The translations under genes were made by a program, and so were the position numbers. This document shows positions 55,265 through 56,173 of a stretch of 56,173 nucleotides of DNA, piece by piece. The number at the start of each line of letters is the position of its first letter. Position 1 is the first letter of the stretch. The stretch covers positions 1 to 56,173 of the forward strand of contig JAFLRM010000021.1 in assembly GCA_022511465.1 (NCBI GenBank), written 5' to 3'. Source of the DNA: Acetatifactor sp. (lineage in GTDB: Bacteria; Bacillota; Clostridia; Lachnospirales; Lachnospiraceae). Under the pieces are notes generated by a model, which saw only the letters and a list, made by a program, of their open reading frames with translations, was not told the DNA's origin and searched no databases.

Positions 55265-56063
55265 AGAACCCCTTACCAATCAGGAAAAATATATGAAAAA
55301 GCACCGACATCACCACGCGCAGATCGCAATCCTGCGCCTCCTATTATTTGTACTTTTTCTCCTTTTGTGGGAAGTCAGCGCGGACAGAAAGTGGATTGAC
55401 AGTTTCTTTTTCTCCAGCCCAAGCCGTGTGGTAAGACAGATCATCAAGCTCAGTCTGGATCACTCTATCTTCCTCCATGTGGGCATCACGCTGGTTGAGA
55501 CGATCCTCAGTTTCCTTCTGGTGTTCCTCATCAGTCTGATCGTCGCCACTGCCCTCTGGTACTCCACCAGGCTCTCCGAGGTGCTGGAACCCTATCTGGT
55601 CATCCTGAACAGTCTGCCCAAATCAGCTTTGGCGCCCCTTTTTATCGTGTGGCTTGGCACCGGCACCAAGACGATCATCGTTGCCGGTATCTCTGTTGCA
55701 TTGTTCGGCTCTATCATTAGCTTTTACACCGGATTCAAACAGTGTGATCCTGAAAAAGTGACCTTAATATACACCCTGGGCGGCCACAGAAAGGAAGCCT
55801 TTGGCAAGGTCGTTCTTCCTAACTCCATCCCCATCCTGATCAGCACCACCAAGGTCAACATCGGTCTGGCTCTGGTAGGGGTTATCATCGGGGAATTCCT
55901 GGCGGCAAGACGAGGTCTCGGATATCTCATTATCTACGGCTCACAGGTCTTCCAGCTGGATCTTGTGATAACCAGTATCCTGATCCTGTGCATTATTGCC
56001 ATGGGGCTCTACAAGGGGATCCAGATGGTGGAACATCACATCCGCAAGCAGATGAAAGCCTAA
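55251..56063 (+). CDS. ABC transporter permease (partner of 54494)
   Basis: Six-helix permease of 270 residues with the inner-membrane-component loop GEFLAARRGLGYLIIYG. The GTG at 55251 is preceded by GGGAGG nine nt upstream and overlaps the ATPase stop; an ATG at 55293 is also possible. The basic N-terminus (KKHRHHHAQ) precedes the first helix. It is the last plus-strand gene and ends 55 nt before the tRNA 3' end. Family: SsuC/TauC/ThiX. Confidence 0.9.
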   Translation: MKINKEPLTNQEKYMKKHRHHHAQIAILRLLLFVLFLLLWEVSADRKWIDSFFFSSPSRVVRQIIKLSLDHSIFLHVGITLVETILSFLLVFLISLIVATALWYSTRLSEVLEPYLVILNSLPKSALAPLFIVWLGTGTKTIIVAGISVALFGSIISFYTGFKQCDPEKVTLIYTLGGHRKEAFGKVVLPNSIPILISTTKVNIGLALVGVIIGEFLAARRGLGYLIIYGSQVFQLDLVITSILILCIIAMGLYKGIQMVEHHIRKQMKA

Positions 56064-56079
56064 AAGGTTTAAAATAAAA

Positions 56080-56105
56080 GCCACAGGTCGTAATCGACCT
56101 GCGGC
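56080..56105 (-). terminator. Terminator of the tRNA-Thr
   Basis: Hairpin GCCgCAGGTCG/CGACCTGtGGC with a TAAT-type loop, followed on the minus strand by TTTTATTTT. It lies 12 nt past the tRNA 3' end and also sits after the permease on the plus strand. Confidence 0.8.
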
Positions 56106-56117
56106 CTACATAGCAAA

Positions 56118-56173
56118 AGCTGAAAATGGGACTCGAACCCACGACCCCTTCATTACGAGTGAAGTGCTCTACC
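56118..56173 (-). tRNA. tRNA-Thr (CGT), partial, 5' end outside the window
   Basis: Minus strand. The anticodon arm CTTCA-CTCGTAA-TGAAG carries the CGT anticodon (threonine). The T arm GTGGG-TTCGAGT-CCCAT and the acceptor end TTTCAGC-T follow; the CCA is not encoded. The D arm is partly present (GGTAGAGC) and the 5' acceptor strand is cut off by the window edge. The discriminator base is U. Confidence 0.9.

Overview
The window reads as a chromosomal segment of an anaerobic, spore-forming Firmicute of the Lachnospiraceae type (Clostridia). This rests on the GerW/YtfJ spore gene beside a DUF2953 gene, the GGGtGRT/NifU-like pair, the archaeal-type aspartate-semialdehyde dehydrogenase, the FtsW and class B penicillin-binding protein pair next to zapA, a U32 peptidase and ruvAB, strong GGAGG ribosome sites, and frequent GTG/TTG starts. 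The species cannot be named from the sequence. About 47 protein genes and one partial tRNA are supported. Nearly all lie on the minus strand. The plus-strand exceptions are rpmB, an HD-GYP gene, a lipoprotein and an ABC transporter pair.

Layout. (1) 1-4.0 kb: a visibly AT-rich accessory patch with a membrane-anchored orphan protein, small orphan proteins that resemble immunity proteins, and a VOC-fold protein. At the extreme left end three palindromes overlap an outward-facing promoter. (2) 4.0-10.9 kb: fakA-yloU (fatty acid kinase and Asp23 protein), rpmB, and a cluster of a coiled-coil J-domain protein, a 47-residue membrane peptide, gerW, DUF2953 and an orphan gene. A plus-strand HD-GYP protein with two altered metal ligands and a Nudix hydrolase follow. 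(3) 10.9-18.4 kb: envelope and division genes (class B PBP, FtsW/RodA, U32 peptidase, zapA) and ruvAB. (4) 18.4-27.1 kb: MATE exporter, leuCD, a two-component system and an ABC exporter. (5) 27.1-33.5 kb: a probable operon metH-ilvB-ilvH-ilvN-ilvC with two different regulatory subunits. (6) 33.6-38.2 kb: a lipoprotein, four small membrane proteins (DUF2752, DUF4190-like, two TM2 paralogues), and a CAP-LysM secreted protein broken by one in-frame amber codon. (7) 38.4-43.3 kb: GGGtGRT protein with its NifU-like partner, and a three-gene ABC importer of the TrpXYZ kind. (8) 43.3-54.3 kb: topB-degV-hsp70-LbH, a DUF234-type AAA ATPase, an EAL protein with a degenerate GGDEF domain, asd and argH. 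(9) 54.5 kb to the end: a nitrate/sulfonate/thiamine-precursor type ABC transporter on the plus strand, and the 3' part of a tRNA-Thr on the minus strand.

How the genes work together: leuCD, ilvBHNC, metH, asd and argH make the window rich in amino-acid biosynthesis, covering branched-chain, methionine/aspartate-family and arginine pathways. FakA and the DegV-family protein are, by family, the kinase and the acyl-binding halves of the same fatty-acid activation reaction, though encoded 40 kb apart. The best leads for something poorly described are the GGGtGRT/NifU-like pair, the J-domain/small membrane protein/GerW cluster, the chimeric membrane protein at the left end, and the two cyclic-di-GMP proteins with altered catalytic motifs.
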